The translations under genes were made by a program, and so were the position numbers. Positions 1-6,710 of a DNA stretch of 45,006 nt are shown here, piece by piece. Numbering within the stretch: position 1 is the stretch's first letter; every line of letters starts with the position of its first letter. The notes under the pieces were generated by a model. It was not told the origin of the DNA. It did not search any database and saw only the letters and a program-made list of their open reading frames with translations. Origin of the DNA: Clostridia bacterium (lineage in GTDB: Bacteria > Bacillota > Clostridia > Oscillospirales > CAG-272); NCBI GenBank assembly GCA_028720145.1, contig JAQYLJ010000027.1, positions 1 to 45,006 on the forward strand. Direction: 5' to 3'.

Positions 1-120
1 CACACGAGATGCCATTCGGTTGAGACCAAAGACAGGGGGCTTGTGGTCCACGAGGGCGAATACTCGCTTGGCGCGGGGAGTGAATATGCAACAGATCTGC
101 ATGTCAAACTTATGTTCTGA
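1..120 (+). CDS. C-terminal fragment of a gene cut by the window edge (possibly glycoside hydrolase family 3)
   Basis: Frame 1 is open from the first base to a TGA at 118-120 and gives 39 residues. The ORF track misses it because no start codon lies in the window. The tail contains a segment of the form VHEGEYSLGAGS, which resembles the end of the fibronectin-III-like domain that closes many family 3 beta-glucosidases (a G-E-Y/F-x-L/V-x-x-G strand pair). That match rests on a few residues only. A rho-independent terminator follows at 231. A GH3 enzyme would fit the carbohydrate locus downstream, but the family call is tentative; the existence of a coding 3' end is better supported. Confidence 0.45.
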   Translation, partial: HTRCHSVETKDRGLVVHEGEYSLGAGSEYATDLHVKLMF

Positions 121-230
121 AAAACCCCAACGCAACCCGAACCGGACCGCAAATCAGCACCCGAAAAATCGGCGCGGAGCCCGGAAAAATAGTGCGTTCG
201 GGAATTCATGCTTGCAGTCCACCAAAAAAG

Positions 231-261
231 CACAGCCCCCAAGACGGGGCTGTGTTTTTTT
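231..261 (+). terminator. Rho-independent terminator after the partial upstream gene
   Basis: A 9-bp perfect stem, CACAGCCCC/GGGGCTGTG, has a six-base loop and is followed by a run of seven T. An A-run on the 5' side means it could also work on the minus strand. Confidence 0.85.
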
Positions 262-451
262 TGACGAACCCGCCGCAGACGACCCCGCGCCGGTGCGATA
301 AAAAGGGGTTGAAGACAAACGAGAATCCGGCGCCGGGGGACGCAACATTCGCGCATAGCGCGAACCCCCCATCGGGTCCACCAAGTTAAGTTTTCTCGAA
401 CTGCCCGAAAGTCCTACACTGACCTTGGCGGCGCGCCGCGAGAAAGCAAAT

Positions 452-494
452 AAAAACGGAGAGTTGCTTCCGACGAGGAAGGCTCTCCGTTTTT
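452..494. terminator. Terminator-like inverted repeat among IS remnants
   Basis: AAAAACGGAGAG pairs perfectly with CTCTCCGTTTTT across a 19-base middle that can itself pair (TTCC/GGAA). It is U-rich on either strand. No intact gene ends here. It may be a leftover terminator of a lost gene or part of the inserted element. Confidence 0.6.
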
Positions 495-543
495 GTCTTC
501 CTTAGTGATGGATTCGTTTGAAACACAATCAAACTCTCTTTGC

Positions 544-597
544 CATAAAAATGCACCTCCAAAAGTTTTTTCTCTGTCCAACTTTTGGGGCGCACTT
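544..597 (-). mobile_element. Remnant of an IS3-family insertion sequence end
   Basis: Read on the minus strand, the sequence has the layout of an IS3-family left end: a terminal inverted-repeat-like stretch with GCCCCAAAAGTTGGACA, its partial inverse AACTTTTGGAGG a few bases on, then a short spacer and ATGGCAAAG, the usual beginning of orfA. The frame runs into a stop after five codons, and no transposase domain follows. Only the tip of the element is left. The assignment rests on recognising the end layout, not on any protein match. Confidence 0.45.
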
Positions 598-606
598 CAC
601 TGATTT

Positions 607-646
607 GGTATCATAAAACACAAAAGTATCAACTTAGCTATTTACA
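607..646 (+). promoter_or_regulatory. AraC-type operator, copy D (TATCA-N13-TATCA), upstream of the SDR gene
   Basis: A TATCA-N13-TATCA direct repeat is followed after 15 bases by TTTACA. It matches copies A (5572) and B (12215) over most of a 40-base block, including the shared ATTTACA end. It lies between the IS3 and IS110 remnants, about 420 bases from the SDR start. Binding is inferred from the repeat, not shown. Confidence 0.6.
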
Positions 647-669
647 CGCGGCGAACATTCATTTATATT
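641..669 (+). promoter_or_regulatory. Candidate promoter directed at the SDR gene
   Basis: TTTACA at 641-646 and TATATT at 664-669 are 17 bases apart, each one mismatch from consensus. The -35 element is the 3' edge of operator D. The same geometry occurs at the other operator copies. The IS110 remnant now lies downstream of it, so whether it still drives the SDR is uncertain. Confidence 0.45.
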
Positions 670-784
670 TACGATGTAAGTAATCCGTAAACGCAGACGG
701 GCAGGGAGAACGATAAGAGCGTTTATGATAAAACGTGGATTCGTGAGATCTTTCAGCGACGTCGATACCAACAAAGAACATCAT
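659..784 (-). pseudogene. IS110-family transposase remnant (N-terminus only)
   Basis: The minus-strand ORF contains FVGIDVAERSHES, the signature start of IS110-family DEDD recombinases (normally V-G-I-D-V-A-K-x-x-H, where the Asp is the first catalytic residue). It then loses family resemblance and stops after about 40 residues, whereas full transposases are 300-450 residues. The likely start is the ATG at about 781-784. In IS110-group elements the non-coding end upstream of the transposase encodes a bridge RNA. The sequence from about 785 to 1000 could be the decayed remains of that end; it contains a CTCACC/GGTGAG hairpin near 920. No second element end was identified. Confidence 0.6.
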
Positions 785-1065
785 GCACCTACGAGCGGGG
801 ATTACAGACTGAGTGCCACAAGCACAACGGAACACGACCTTGTGAGACATAAGAAGATAACGGCAGAGACTGAATCGACATCCGGCTTATTCATGTAGAC
901 CCGCTGTACAAGAGGCTCTCACGCTTTTGGTGAGCAGAATCACTACAAGGAGAACGCCGAGAAACCTCTGTCTGCGAGAATATGATCTCATAAAGGCTGT
1001 GGGATAAGCCATTAAAAGTAACCAAGTTGCTTGGAATTTTATGATACAAGGAGGAAGGAAATACG

Positions 1066-1830
1066 ATGAAAAGATTTGAAGGCAAGGTAGTTATCGTGAC
1101 GGGCGCAGGCGGCGGTATCGGATCGGACACGGCGATCTCGTTCGCAGCCGAGGGCGCAAAGGTCGCTGTAGTCGATTTCAACGGCGAAACCGCGAACGAA
1201 ACGGTAAAGAAAATCACTGAAAACGGCGGTGAAGCAAAGGCTTACGTTTGCGACGTGACCGATTTTCACGCGGTCGAGAAGTGTGTAAACGATATAGTCG
1301 CAGACTTCGATGGTGTGGACGTGTTGGCGAATATTGCCGGCGGAAGCGCGAGAAAAGACCGAGCACTCTCGTACGAGCAGTCGCCGGAGGTTTTCGACAG
1401 AATTATCAAGGTCAATCTTTACGGCAGTTATTATTTCGCTCGCCAGTGCGCGAGAGTGATGATAGAAAAAGGCAAGGGCGGTAAGATCGTCAATACGACT
1501 TCGGTCGTGGGACTGAACGGACACGTCATGCACACCGAATACGGAGCGTCGAAGGGCGGGGTGCTGAGTATGACCAAGTCTATGGCGAAAGAACTCGGGA
1601 AGTTCGGGGTGAACGTAAATGCGGTTTGCCCGGGCATGATTCCCACGGCAAGCGCGACCGGCGGCGATCTTTCATACACGAACTATTTGCGCATGACTCC
1701 ATCGCCGCACGATATCACGGCGGCGGTCATGTTCCTTGCTTCGGAGGATGCGCGTTTTATCACAGGACACAATCTTGTCGTCGACGGTGGCAGATGCCTC
1801 GCGACCCGCGGTACGGAGCCGAAGGACTGA
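1066..1830 (+). CDS. Short-chain dehydrogenase/reductase (SDR family)
   Basis: A 254-residue NAD(P)-dependent oxidoreductase of the classical SDR fold. The cofactor loop TGAGGGIG is at residues 12-19. An Asp at the end of strand 2 (VVDF, about residue 37) favours NAD(H) over NADP(H). The catalytic Ser is at about 146 (NTTSVVG) and the YxxxK pair is Y159/K163 (YGASK). PG follows, then a rather short substrate loop before the C-terminal VVDGG motif. A strong AAGGAGGAAGG site nine bases upstream fixes the ATG. The gene stands alone on the plus strand, ends before a bidirectional terminator, and has operator D about 420 bases upstream. Family members act on sugars, polyols or steroids, among others. 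A sugar or uronate substrate would fit the locus but is inference. Confidence 0.9.
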   Translation: MKRFEGKVVIVTGAGGGIGSDTAISFAAEGAKVAVVDFNGETANETVKKITENGGEAKAYVCDVTDFHAVEKCVNDIVADFDGVDVLANIAGGSARKDRALSYEQSPEVFDRIIKVNLYGSYYFARQCARVMIEKGKGGKIVNTTSVVGLNGHVMHTEYGASKGGVLSMTKSMAKELGKFGVNVNAVCPGMIPTASATGGDLSYTNYLRMTPSPHDITAAVMFLASEDARFITGHNLVVDGGRCLATRGTEPKD

Positions 1831-2190
1831 TTGATAACGAATCGGCAAACGGAACCGTTGCGGCTTCCTCGAGTTACGGCGTAAACGACAGTGCGGTTTC
1901 GGCTCCGTCGGAGTCCGTCCGCGCGACGGCGCGGCAAAGATTTCCGAGCGCAAGACCGAGAAAAACGTGCGACAGACAATTGCACAGTGATCATCGTGCT
2001 CGCGAGCCTGTTCGTAACGACCGTACAATAACGGCGATTATGCGGGTATCTTTCCCACACCGGCAGCCGTTTGTCTTTCAACCAGACTCGGAGCCAAATC
2101 AAACTCGTACATCAGGTGGAGACAATCTGCAATTTATCAATGCGGAGCCCGGAAATATAGAGCCTTTTGAAGTCGCGCTCGCAGTCTTCC
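1831..2190. other. Intergenic stretch without a recognisable gene
   Basis: About 360 bases between the SDR stop and the convergent terminator. ORFs on both strands here are extensions or shadows, with no ribosome-binding site and no family motif. I see no RNA gene or mobile-element signature. Confidence 0.5.
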
Positions 2191-2235
2191 AAACGTGCAA
2201 AAAGCCACCATTGCGGTGGCTTTTTGCACGTTTTT
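2191..2235. terminator. Bidirectional terminator between the convergent SDR and M20 genes
   Basis: AAACGTGCAAAAAGCCACC pairs with GGTGGCTTTTTGCACGTTT around a four-base loop (ATTGC region), a stem of about 19 bp. T-runs on both strands let it end both genes. Confidence 0.9.
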
Positions 2236-2241
2236 GAGTGT

Positions 2242-3588
2242 TTACAGATTGACGGTGACGGAACCGTCTTCCCCCCAGATGAGCAGGTCATGCTCCGCCA
2301 TGTACTTGTCCCAATCGGCAAAGTAGGCTTCCTTGTTCGGGTAGAGCGGCTCGTAGGTGTCCACCACCTTGCGCGCGAGGCGGGCATCGTCCGAGAGGAG
2401 CGCGGCGGCGAGGGAAAGCTGCCCCTCGGCGGAGACGACGCAGGCGTTCTCGACGTCCGCGATGCGGAAGTCGTTGCCGTGGCTGGCACCCGCGGCGCCG
2501 CTGATGTAGGGGTGCAGGACGGGCATCAGGCAGGAGAGGTTCCCCATATCGGTCGAACCGCCGCCGAAGTTATGCGTGATATTCAGGTTCTCCCGCCCGA
2601 CCAGTTCCGCCATGACGTCGGTCGCGATCTCCTTCAGGCACGGGGCGTTATGCAGAGGGCAGGCGCCCGGATGGTCTGTAACCGTGACCGTCGCACCCAT
2701 GGCGAGCGCACCGGATGCGATCGCGCGGTTGACCTTGCGGTTCGTGCGGGCGATGGAGGGGAGGCTGTTCCCGCGCACGAGCGTGGAGAGCGCCGCCTCT
2801 GCCGGAATCACGCTGACCGAATCCCCGCCGTTTGTCATAATGGGATGGACGCGCACATTTTCCTTGTCCGGGAACGTCTCGCGCAGGGCGTTGATAGCGT
2901 TCAGGGTGAGGGTCGCGGCATACAGTGCGTTGATGCCCGCCTGCGGGAAGCTACCGGCGTGCGCCGCCTTCCCGTGAAAAACAATATCCTTGGAGATATT
3001 GCCGTTGCACCCGTCGTGGATATCCAGTTTGCTGTGCGGATTGGTGCCGGTGTGGAACATATAGGCGAGGTCTACGCCGTCAAAGTAGCCGCGGAAGAGA
3101 AACTCGTCTTTCCCACCGCAGTAGCGGATGGTACCCGCGCGGCGCAGCTCGTCCCGGAAGTCCAGTTGGATCTCCTCCTCGGCGGGTACCGCCGCGAGAC
3201 GAATTGAGCCCGAAAGCCCGTCGAGCGCACCCGGCTCCCGGAGCGCGAGCGCGATCCCTACCATGGCGGCGCACTGCGCATGATGCCCGCAGGCGTGTGC
3301 ACAGCCGTCCACCGCCGCGAAATGGTGCGGCATGGCGATGGCATCGAGCTCACAGATGATGAGGAGCCTCGGTCCCGGTCTGCCGGTATCGATGTCGGTA
3401 TAGAAACCGGGGATATTCCCGGCTTTCGTCAGCGTGTAGCCCGCGTCCTCGAAGATCTTCTCGAGGTAGGCACCGGTCTGCCATTCCTTGAACCCTGTCT
3501 CCGGGTGCTCCCAGATGTATTTCTCCGCCGCGACGATCGCTTCTCTGTGTCGGGCGACGAGAGCCGCGTATTTGTCGGTATGAAACAT
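2242..3588 (-). CDS. M20 family (M20D-like) amidohydrolase/peptidase
   Basis: A 448-residue cytosolic metal-dependent amidohydrolase of the family that includes aminoacylases and the AbgB/AbgA p-aminobenzoyl-glutamate hydrolases. The metal-binding HACGHHAQ box is at about residues 98-105. A PAEEE segment around residue 136 carries the catalytic Glu pair. A GGGSTDMGN segment near residue 330 and a late SHGNDF motif complete the expected ligand set. An AAAGGAG site eight bases before the ATG supports the start. A promoter lies at 3670-3698 and operator copy C is upstream. M20D enzymes remove acyl or amino-acid groups from amides. The substrate is not readable from sequence. Co-regulation with the glycan genes suggests an N-acyl or amide decoration, which is inference. 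Confidence 0.85.
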   Translation of the reverse strand: MFHTDKYAALVARHREAIVAAEKYIWEHPETGFKEWQTGAYLEKIFEDAGYTLTKAGNIPGFYTDIDTGRPGPRLLIICELDAIAMPHHFAAVDGCAHACGHHAQCAAMVGIALALREPGALDGLSGSIRLAAVPAEEEIQLDFRDELRRAGTIRYCGGKDEFLFRGYFDGVDLAYMFHTGTNPHSKLDIHDGCNGNISKDIVFHGKAAHAGSFPQAGINALYAATLTLNAINALRETFPDKENVRVHPIMTNGGDSVSVIPAEAALSTLVRGNSLPSIARTNRKVNRAIASGALAMGATVTVTDHPGACPLHNAPCLKEIATDVMAELVGRENLNITHNFGGGSTDMGNLSCLMPVLHPYISGAAGASHGNDFRIADVENACVVSAEGQLSLAAALLSDDARLARKVVDTYEPLYPNKEAYFADWDKYMAEHDLLIWGEDGSVTVNL

Positions 3589-3669
3589 GGCGATGCTCCT
3601 TTATTATTCCGTTTTGCTCCCCACCCGGAGAAGAGGCCTCCCCGGGCATGAGGGCTTCAATTCACCGCC

Positions 3670-3698
3670 ATTCTATCCGAAACGGCACACAAAGTCAA
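3670..3698 (-). promoter_or_regulatory. Sigma-A promoter of the M20 gene
   Basis: On the minus strand TTGACT and TAGAAT are 17 bases apart, ending about 80 bases before the ATG. Confidence 0.65.
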
Positions 3699-3732
3699 CT
3701 GTTTTGCACAAAAATCGCAATAAAAATATTGT

Positions 3733-3772
3733 TTCTTTTGTCCAAAATGATACTTTTATCCGTTCTGATAAC
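3733..3772 (-). promoter_or_regulatory. AraC-type operator, copy C
   Basis: On the minus strand it reads TATCA-N13-TATCA with an inner GATAAAAG, followed by TTTTGGACA. Over the direct-repeat core it matches copy B at about 20 of 24 positions. Unlike copies A, B and D, the promoter -35 is not inside the site but about 35 bases further on. It lies between the divergent M20 and ABC-ATPase genes and could serve either. Confidence 0.5.
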
Positions 3773-3801
3773 AAACCCAAAAGAAGGAAGCATCGCACAC
3801 C

Positions 3802-3831
3802 TTGCCAACAATCGTGCGCACATGTTACAAT
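3802..3831 (+). promoter_or_regulatory. Candidate promoter of the ABC ATPase gene
   Basis: TTGCCA and TACAAT are separated by 18 bases, about 85 bases before the ATG at 3917. Confidence 0.5.
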
Positions 3832-3916
3832 ACAAAGGAAAGAAATTGCGCGCTTTTTCGACAAAGGTGTCGGAGGAGGGACGCACAAATCCCGATGCAG
3901 GGCAGGGAGGATCACA

Positions 3917-4633
3917 ATGCCGGATATTAAGGTAAAGAATCTGACAGTGACCTATATTGATAAGAAAAAGAACGAGACGGTTGCCGTCCGGGGGCTCTCG
4001 GCACGGTTTGACGCCGGCACGCTGAACGTCGTCATGGGCTTTTCCGGGTGCGGGAAGACCACGCTGCTCAAAGCGATTGCCGGTTTCTTCGCCTTTGACG
4101 GCTATATTTACTTTGACGGTAAGGACGCCGATACCATTCCGACGCGGAAGCGAAACCTTGCCTATGTCTCACAGGATTATGTCCTGTATCCGTCACTGAC
4201 GGTTTTTGATAACATCGCCTTTCCCTTAAAAACCGCGCGCCTGAAGCGCGACGAGGTGACGGAACGGGTCAAGGCGATCGCCGAGACCTTCGGGCTCACC
4301 GACTGCCTCACGCGCCTGCCGAAACATCTCTCGGGCGGTCAGCAGCAACGTGTGGCGATCGCCCGCGCCATGGTGAAGCACCCGAATCTCATTCTCATGG
4401 ACGAGCCGCTCTCCAATGTGGACACCGAGAGCCGCGAAATGCTCCGCCGTTATATCCGCCATGTGCAGACGTCAGAGGGGGTCACGGTCATCTATGTCAC
4501 GCACGACTATCGCGAGGCGCTCGAACTCGCCGACCGGATCTACGTCATGGACGAGGGGCAACTGGTCTTTGAGGGGACGCCGGACGAGGTTCGTATGTCC
4601 GAGAACGAGACGGTCGCTCTGCTCCGTCAGTAA
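3917..4633 (+). CDS. ABC transporter ATP-binding protein
   Basis: A 238-residue nucleotide-binding subunit. Walker A (GFSGCGKTT) is at 41-49, followed by a Q-loop (SQDY), the signature LSGGQQQR, Walker B LILMDEP, a D-loop SNVD, and a switch His in THDYREAL. The ORF track extends it 110 codons upstream. The internal ATG at 3917 is preferred because the family fold starts here and a GGGAGG site precedes it. Sequence type is that of sugar-importer ATPases (MalK/MsmX), but it stops right after the catalytic core and lacks the roughly 120-residue C-terminal regulatory domain those proteins carry. No other ATPase gene lies in the locus, so it may energise the permeases at 22261-24028. It could instead work with the next gene. 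Confidence 0.9.
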   Translation: MPDIKVKNLTVTYIDKKKNETVAVRGLSARFDAGTLNVVMGFSGCGKTTLLKAIAGFFAFDGYIYFDGKDADTIPTRKRNLAYVSQDYVLYPSLTVFDNIAFPLKTARLKRDEVTERVKAIAETFGLTDCLTRLPKHLSGGQQQRVAIARAMVKHPNLILMDEPLSNVDTESREMLRRYIRHVQTSEGVTVIYVTHDYREALELADRIYVMDEGQLVFEGTPDEVRMSENETVALLRQ

Positions 4634-4645
4634 GGAGGAAACCGC

Positions 4646-5503
4646 ATGAAAGTCAAACGCGCCGCCACCGATTTTACCGCCGATGCTCTGCCCGCGACAA
4701 GACCTGCTGTCTTTTGGGACTGCTGGCGCGTCCGGCACCGTCTGCTTTTCGCGCTCGGCGGCATTCTGCTCCTCTTCCTCCTTCCGCTCCTCATCTCGCA
4801 TCTCTCGCGTGACGTCCTGTGTGCGTCCGTCGCTGTCTCCGATGCCGGAGACGAGGCGGCTCGCGCCGCCGCCGTCGCCAATCTGCGCTTTTGGTTTCGC
4901 CTCATCGACATTCCGTGCTGGCTGATCCTTTCCGTGGGGCTCGCCGGTACGGTGCGCGTCGTGCGGCAGCTGGTCTTCGGCGAGGGCGTGTTCCTCCGCG
5001 AGGACTTCTTCACCGGCGTGCGGCAGAACGGTGGGGCGTATGCGGGGGTATTCCTCTTCACGTCTCTGTGGCTCCTGCTCACCGAATACGCCGGCACGCT
5101 CCGAGGGAACACCGGGGGACTTGCCTATCTGCCGATCATCAGTGGGATTCTGCTCCTTTTGCCCATCGGGCTTCTGCTCCTTGCGGAAGTGGCAGTGTAC
5201 CGCGCGACCGTCGGAGGGCTCCTCAAGAATGCCATGATCCTGTATTTCCGCACCGTGCCGACGACGCTTGCGGCGACGGCGGCGCTGTTGCTCCCGCTCC
5301 TCGTCTGTTTCGTTCTGGACATCGCGGGCGCCATGCTCTTCGTCAAATATGTGTTTCTGGTTGCGTATGCCGTCCTGCTTCTGCCCTCGACGGTCATGGG
5401 GGAATTCTTATACTGCGCCTACGTCTTTGATAAGCATATCAACCGCAGGTATCACCCGGAAGAAGTAGACAAAGGTATTCATCGACGTGAACAATCCAAA
5501 TAA
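4646..5503 (+). CDS. Multi-pass membrane protein, possibly YesL/DUF624-like
   Basis: A 285-residue integral membrane protein with about six hydrophobic segments: one near residues 35-52, one near 90-105, then 130-145, 160-180, a long pair around 210-235, and one near 240-260. The segment GEGVFLREDFFTGVRQN between helices recalls the DUF624 (YesL) family, whose genes often sit with ABC sugar-uptake systems. The match is weak and the protein is longer than usual YesL proteins. It starts 12 bases after the ATPase stop with an AAGGAGG site, so the two genes are one operon. It ends before a terminator at 5517. Function unknown. It may be a partner of the ATPase or an uptake accessory. Confidence 0.6.
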   Translation: MKVKRAATDFTADALPATRPAVFWDCWRVRHRLLFALGGILLLFLLPLLISHLSRDVLCASVAVSDAGDEAARAAAVANLRFWFRLIDIPCWLILSVGLAGTVRVVRQLVFGEGVFLREDFFTGVRQNGGAYAGVFLFTSLWLLLTEYAGTLRGNTGGLAYLPIISGILLLLPIGLLLLAEVAVYRATVGGLLKNAMILYFRTVPTTLAATAALLLPLLVCFVLDIAGAMLFVKYVFLVAYAVLLLPSTVMGEFLYCAYVFDKHINRRYHPEEVDKGIHRREQSK

Positions 5504-5516
5504 CCTGTTTTTGTGA

Positions 5517-5548
5517 GAAACCGACAACAAAATTGTCGGTTTCTTTGC
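5517..5548 (+). terminator. Terminator of the ATPase/membrane-protein operon
   Basis: GAAACCGACAA and TTGTCGGTTTC form a perfect 11-bp stem with a five-base loop, followed by a T-rich tract. Confidence 0.85.
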
Positions 5549-5571
5549 CTTTTTGGCGATTTTTTGAAATG

Positions 5572-5611
5572 AGTATCAAATCTGACAAAAATATCATTAT
5601 CGACATTTACA
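5572..5611 (+). promoter_or_regulatory. AraC-type operator, copy A, upstream of the cytosolic GH43
   Basis: A TATCA-N13-TATCA direct repeat is followed by CATTTACA. It agrees with copy B (12215) at 33 of 40 aligned positions, although the two lie over 6 kb apart and outside coding sequence. It overlaps the -35 element of the promoter at 5606. Confidence 0.7.
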
Positions 5612-5634
5612 AAAAAAGAGTTCGCCAATATCAT
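5606..5634 (+). promoter_or_regulatory. Operator-overlapping promoter of the GH43 gene
   Basis: TTTACA (5606-5611) and TATCAT (5629-5634) have a 17-base spacer, 35 bases before the GTG start. The -35 element forms the end of operator A, the class II activator arrangement. Confidence 0.55.
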
Positions 5635-5668
5635 AATTTGTGAAGAATACCTAAAACGGAGGACGGCC

Positions 5669-6577
5669 GTGAAACTGACGTTTGACGGAGGCCGTTCGCA
5701 GGGTGACCCGTACGTCATCCGGCACGGCGATACGTATTATATGTACGCGACGGGCGCAAAAGGGGTGCAACTCTATACCGCCCGGGACAAATACCATTGG
5801 CACTACGCCGGTATCTGCTACTCGCTCGAGGGCGAGAAAGAATACTGGGCGCCCGCGGTGCTTTTCCATGAGGGTCGCTTCTGGCTCTATTATTCGTCCA
5901 TGGGCGAGTGGGAGACGGACACGCACCGCCAGCGTATGTGCGTCGCGGTCAGCGACCGTCCGGACGGAAGGTTCGCTTTCGTTGGGGAACTGATCGCGCC
6001 GTTTTCCATCGACGCGCATGTGGTCGAGTCGGGGGGAGACCTCTATATGTACTACTCCACGAACGATTACGAAGCGGAGCGGGCAGGGACGCTGATCGTC
6101 GTCGACAAAATGCTCTCGCCAACCAAAATGTGCGGACATCCGCAGGTGGTGGTGCGCGCGACGCTGGACGAAGAGATCTTCATGCGCGACCGTTTCAGGA
6201 AAGGGCAGCATTGGCACACCCTCGAGGGCGCGTTCTACTTCCGTGTCGGTGACGATCATTTCCTCACCTATTCCGGGAACTGCTATCAGAACGAAACCTA
6301 TTATATCGGGTACGCGGTGGCACACGGGCACACCGACGACCTGACGGAACTGCACTTCCATAAGTACCCGGACGACAACACCTATTGCCCGCTCGTCGCG
6401 AAGAACGACGTCGAAGAGGGGACGGGGCACAACAGCGTGCTTGCCGAGGGTGGGTACCTCTACCTCTTCTACCACGGCAGAGATTACGGCACCCGCGGCA
6501 CCGCCGCGGACGTGCGGACGGCGCGCATCTGCGAGATTGCGGAGCGCGACGGGAAACTCGAAGTCGTCAGTCGCTGA
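5669..6577 (+). CDS. Glycoside hydrolase family 43 protein, cytosolic
   Basis: A 302-residue five-bladed beta-propeller glycosidase with no signal peptide, so it should act on imported oligosaccharides. GH43 enzymes are inverting beta-xylosidases, alpha-L-arabinofuranosidases and arabinanases. The expected triad is visible: general base Asp13 in QGDPYV near the N-terminus, the pKa-modulating Asp115 in SIDAHVV, and the general acid Glu187 in HTLEGAFY. WAPAV near residue 60 and GTGHNS near 250 are typical family blocks. The start is a GTG at 5669 with a GGAGGA site. Operator A and its promoter lie directly upstream. A GC-rich hairpin separates the gene from the next lipoprotein gene. Which sugar it releases cannot be told from the motifs. 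Confidence 0.88.
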   Translation: MKLTFDGGRSQGDPYVIRHGDTYYMYATGAKGVQLYTARDKYHWHYAGICYSLEGEKEYWAPAVLFHEGRFWLYYSSMGEWETDTHRQRMCVAVSDRPDGRFAFVGELIAPFSIDAHVVESGGDLYMYYSTNDYEAERAGTLIVVDKMLSPTKMCGHPQVVVRATLDEEIFMRDRFRKGQHWHTLEGAFYFRVGDDHFLTYSGNCYQNETYYIGYAVAHGHTDDLTELHFHKYPDDNTYCPLVAKNDVEEGTGHNSVLAEGGYLYLFYHGRDYGTRGTAADVRTARICEIAERDGKLEVVSR

Positions 6578-6592
6578 AAAATAAAAAAATCG

Positions 6593-6636
6593 GAGGGGGA
6601 TCCCCCTCCCGCCGGGCAGGTTCCCTGCCCGGCGGG
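6593..6636. repeat. Back-to-back GC-rich palindromes between GH43 and the esterase gene
   Basis: A 16-base perfect palindrome (GAGGGGGATCCCCCTC) abuts a 13-bp stem CCCGCCGGGCAGG/CCTGCCCGGCGGG with a three-base loop. No T-run follows, so it is more likely an mRNA processing or stabilising element, or partial attenuator, than a simple terminator. Confidence 0.6.
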
Positions 6637-6710
6637 AACAAGAAGACAACAAAAGGAACTGTTAACCGAGGCGGGTCGCCCCCGCAATAACCGAAAAAGG
6701 AGATCAGCCT

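Noticed and set aside
2167-3207. 346-residue plus-strand ORF
   Set aside because: Antisense shadow of the M20 gene. The real gene has a ribosome site and intact motifs.
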